A stretch of DNA of 64,000 nucleotides from Microcebus murinus (taxonomy: Eukaryota; Chordata; Mammalia; Primates; Cheirogaleidae): the NCBI RefSeq assembly GCF_040939455.1, contig NC_134106.1:73787001-73851000 (forward strand), given 5' to 3'. The position numbers and the translations under genes were made by a program. Shown here one piece after another: positions 62,156-64,000 of the stretch. Below the pieces are notes generated by a model. The model worked only from the letters and a program-made list of their open reading frames with translations, was not told where the DNA came from and made no database searches. Position 1 is the first letter of the stretch; every line of letters starts with the position of its first letter.

Positions 62156-62777
62156 AATATATATATAGCAAGCCCCAGGAAAGCCAGGGTAGAAGCAGGA
62201 ACCCTAAGACAGGCTTCGGGTATGCAGAACCCAGGGAGGAGAGGAGCGAGGCAGCCACTCATGTCTCAGCTCAGAGGCAGGTCAAGCAGCACAAAGCCTC
62301 AGGGTTCTGAAGCAGAGCTGCTAGCCATGGGTGTTGGGAGGGTGCCCTTCCTGCTACCTCCCCCAGAGGGGAGGGGTTGGTACAATGGATCAGCCAGCAG
62401 GGGTGTGTGGGGTGCAGGACCCAGCTAACCCCTGTGGAGCAGAACCTGTGGGCCTTTCCAACCCAATGCCCCACTTTGAAAACAAATACTTTAATTTCCC
62501 CTTGTCCATCCTGAATTGAAATTCATAGATAATTTTCATCTCCATAATTTTAAAAGTCAATATAATACACTAACTATAACAAAGGAGAAATAAAAAGAAA
62601 AGCAATTTACAACAAAATCATATGTATTTCTCCATAAATACTCAGGAATGACCACACTTAAAAATAAAAAAGACTCTTGCAAATTTTCAAGTGCCCCCTG
62701 GGTAGCACCACCCCGTTGGGAACCACTGCTGTAGCCCACGGGAGCCCCAAGCCACAGAGCCCCTCCCAGCCACTCAC

Positions 62778-62855
62778 CGTCTGGCTGCAGGGGAGGGGGC
62801 AGGCGGTGGTGGCCAGACTGGCCCGTTCTTGCTCCACAACTGACTCATGTGGCAT
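62778..62855 (-). CDS. NT5DC4: Internal exon of cytosolic 5'-nucleotidase-like gene
   Basis: On the minus strand, acceptor TTGTCCCTACAG precedes 78 bases in one open frame, followed by donor GTGAGT. The 26 residues begin MPHESVVEQERASLATT. This resembles the C-terminal MPHESTVEH-type block of cytosolic 5'-nucleotidase II (NT5C2) and its relatives. In human, NT5DC4 lies next to CKAP2L and converges on it, so synteny supports the name. Other exons were not found; those encoding the catalytic haloacid-dehalogenase fold would lie beyond 64000. The initial Met is an internal residue and not a start. Confidence 0.62.
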
Positions 62856-64000
62856 CTGTAGGGACAAAAGTGATGGAGATAGAGCAGCTCCGAAAGGCTG
62901 TTGCAGAAGTGGGAGCTAGGAGGGTTGGCAGGGGAAGGAAGGTTCTGGCAGCTGGATTTTACCTCTCTAAAAAACCCCAGGCCAGCACTGTCGACTAAAG
63001 GTCCCTAGGGGGTGCTTTCTGTTCACCTGTCTCGTCTCTATTTAGCAGTGATGTCTAACAGTATTAATGGCTATGCCTGGGACCCCCAGCTTTGCCAAGG
63101 GGGGTGCCAAGTGAGAGCATGCAGGGGCACAGTGCAGGGGACAAAATGTGCCCCCTGGGTTCAAATCCCAGCTCTGGGGTCCACGAACTGTATGACAGCA
63201 AGTTACAGATTCTCTGTGCTTCCATTTAACCAATGGCAAAATGAGGATAATAAAAGCTACTTTGCTGAGTTACACTGAGCATTAAACATAGTCGATGAAA
63301 AGCACCTAGCCCGGTGCAGGAAACATAGCAGACAATAAATGGTTTTTCCCCATTCGAACAGCTGGAAGGCAGCCAAAAAGGCAGGGAAAGCAGGAGACAG
63401 GGAGCCTTGAAGACCCGGTTTCGAGTCCAGATCCTTCCCTGCAGACTGTGCATCTTATAACATGGAAACAATGATGCTTTCTTAGAAGACTGACCTGCAA
63501 GCTCGGCTCCCGCCACCCTTGCCCAGTGACCTCACAGCTGCCTCTACTTCCCTGATCTCAACCCCGGAGCATCTTCTATCTCCCAGAGGAAAACCAGCCG
63601 GGTGTTTACTGTATCACCTGCTGCTTCCTCTGCCTCGTCAGCAGTCACTGTGTGTTTACTGAGGATAGGACAGTGCCTTCCTCCCCGAAACTGGTATCAT
63701 TTCTACCAAGGAAACGAGGAGGCAGTGCGGTCTCAATTTAAAGCAGGAGTTAAGGCTAGGCATGAGGAGGAACCTCCCCAGCACAGGCGTCTCATCTCCA
63801 TCACCTTAACGCCTCCCATGCATGTTTTAGGGTGTGGACGGTTATCTGCAAGGCCTTTGTGTCTGAGGCGGGAAATTGAGTCTGGCAAACTTGCAAGCTC
63901 CAGGCTGGGCTGGGGACCAGTGAGTCCCTCTGGGGGGGACAGTGAGGGACCCACCAACTCCGGGGCCGCACGGAACAGCGAGCTGAGCGGGTAGTGCAGG
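62856..64000. other. Probable NT5DC4 intron, with a MIR
   Basis: No other exon was recognised on either strand. I checked minus-strand donor-like positions near 63026, 63492 and 63617; none gave nucleotidase-like sequence. A MIR lies at 63150-63345. The final 200 bases are GC-richer but do not read as a known gene. Confidence 0.45.
63150..63345 (+). mobile_element. MIR SINE
   Basis: GGGTTCAAATCCCAGCTCTGG, ATTCTCTGTGCTTCCATTTAACC, AAAATGAGGATAATAAAAGC, AGCACCTAGCCCGGTGC give a nearly complete sense MIR. Confidence 0.88.

Larger units (their letters stand above)
56141..62777. other. Intergenic, old repeats
   Basis: Besides the elements listed separately, 58.8-59.35 kb resembles a mammalian-wide repeat of unassigned family (AACCATTTTTATTAGGTTTCTG, CCTGACTAATGTAC). 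About 59.7-60.2 kb is another. An L2-like piece lies at 60440-60610. No exon was confidently recognised, though later NT5DC4 exons may be here. Confidence 0.5.

Overview
This is a primate genomic window, most likely from a Malagasy lemur or another strepsirrhine. The young SINEs are Alu dimers with an AATTAATTGGCCAACTAAT-like middle linker. The young LINE-1 copies share a G-rich 3' UTR that ends in a tail rich in AATAAA. Both look lemur-type rather than human-type; this assignment rests on family recognition without a database search. I found no bacterial, phage, CRISPR or biosynthetic system. The window is a eukaryotic gene neighbourhood, and nearly all of its short open frames are shadows.

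Gene layout follows the human 2q14 interleukin-1 neighbourhood. (1) IL1A lies on the plus strand, with a 5' UTR exon near 2.48-2.54 kb and six coding exons from 3207 to 11371. They join into an uninterrupted 269-residue pro-interleukin-1 alpha. Its AU-rich 3' UTR runs to about 12.54 kb. (2) From 12.5 to 29 kb there is an intergenic interval dominated by nested retroelements: a 5'-truncated young L1, a dimeric Alu, and a full-length but broken L1 (18745-25771) that carries an Alu and sits inside an older L1. A solo LTR lies inside another old L1. (3) CKAP2L lies on the plus strand, with a CpG-island promoter at 29.0-29.9 kb and nine coding exons from 29432 to 55438. They join into an uninterrupted 740-residue mitotic-spindle protein. 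The 3' UTR ends near 56.14 kb. (4) From 56.2 to 64 kb there are old repeats and one convincing minus-strand coding exon at 62778-62855. It resembles the C-terminal part of cytosolic 5'-nucleotidases and is assigned to NT5DC4, the expected convergent neighbour.

IL1A and CKAP2L share orientation but no evident function. IL1A is an inflammatory alarmin with AP-1-like sites and an mRNA-instability tail. CKAP2L is a proliferation gene whose promoter carries CCAAT and CHR-like elements. The most interesting local signals are: a tiny poly-A-tailed retrocopy that matches only the R segment of an LTR; a predicted splice-acceptor shift at CKAP2L exon 8; tandem duplications at the CKAP2L exon 3 donor and in its 3' UTR; a cluster of substitutions near the IL-1 alpha C-terminus; and the uniform sense orientation of all eleven intronic Alu-type SINEs.
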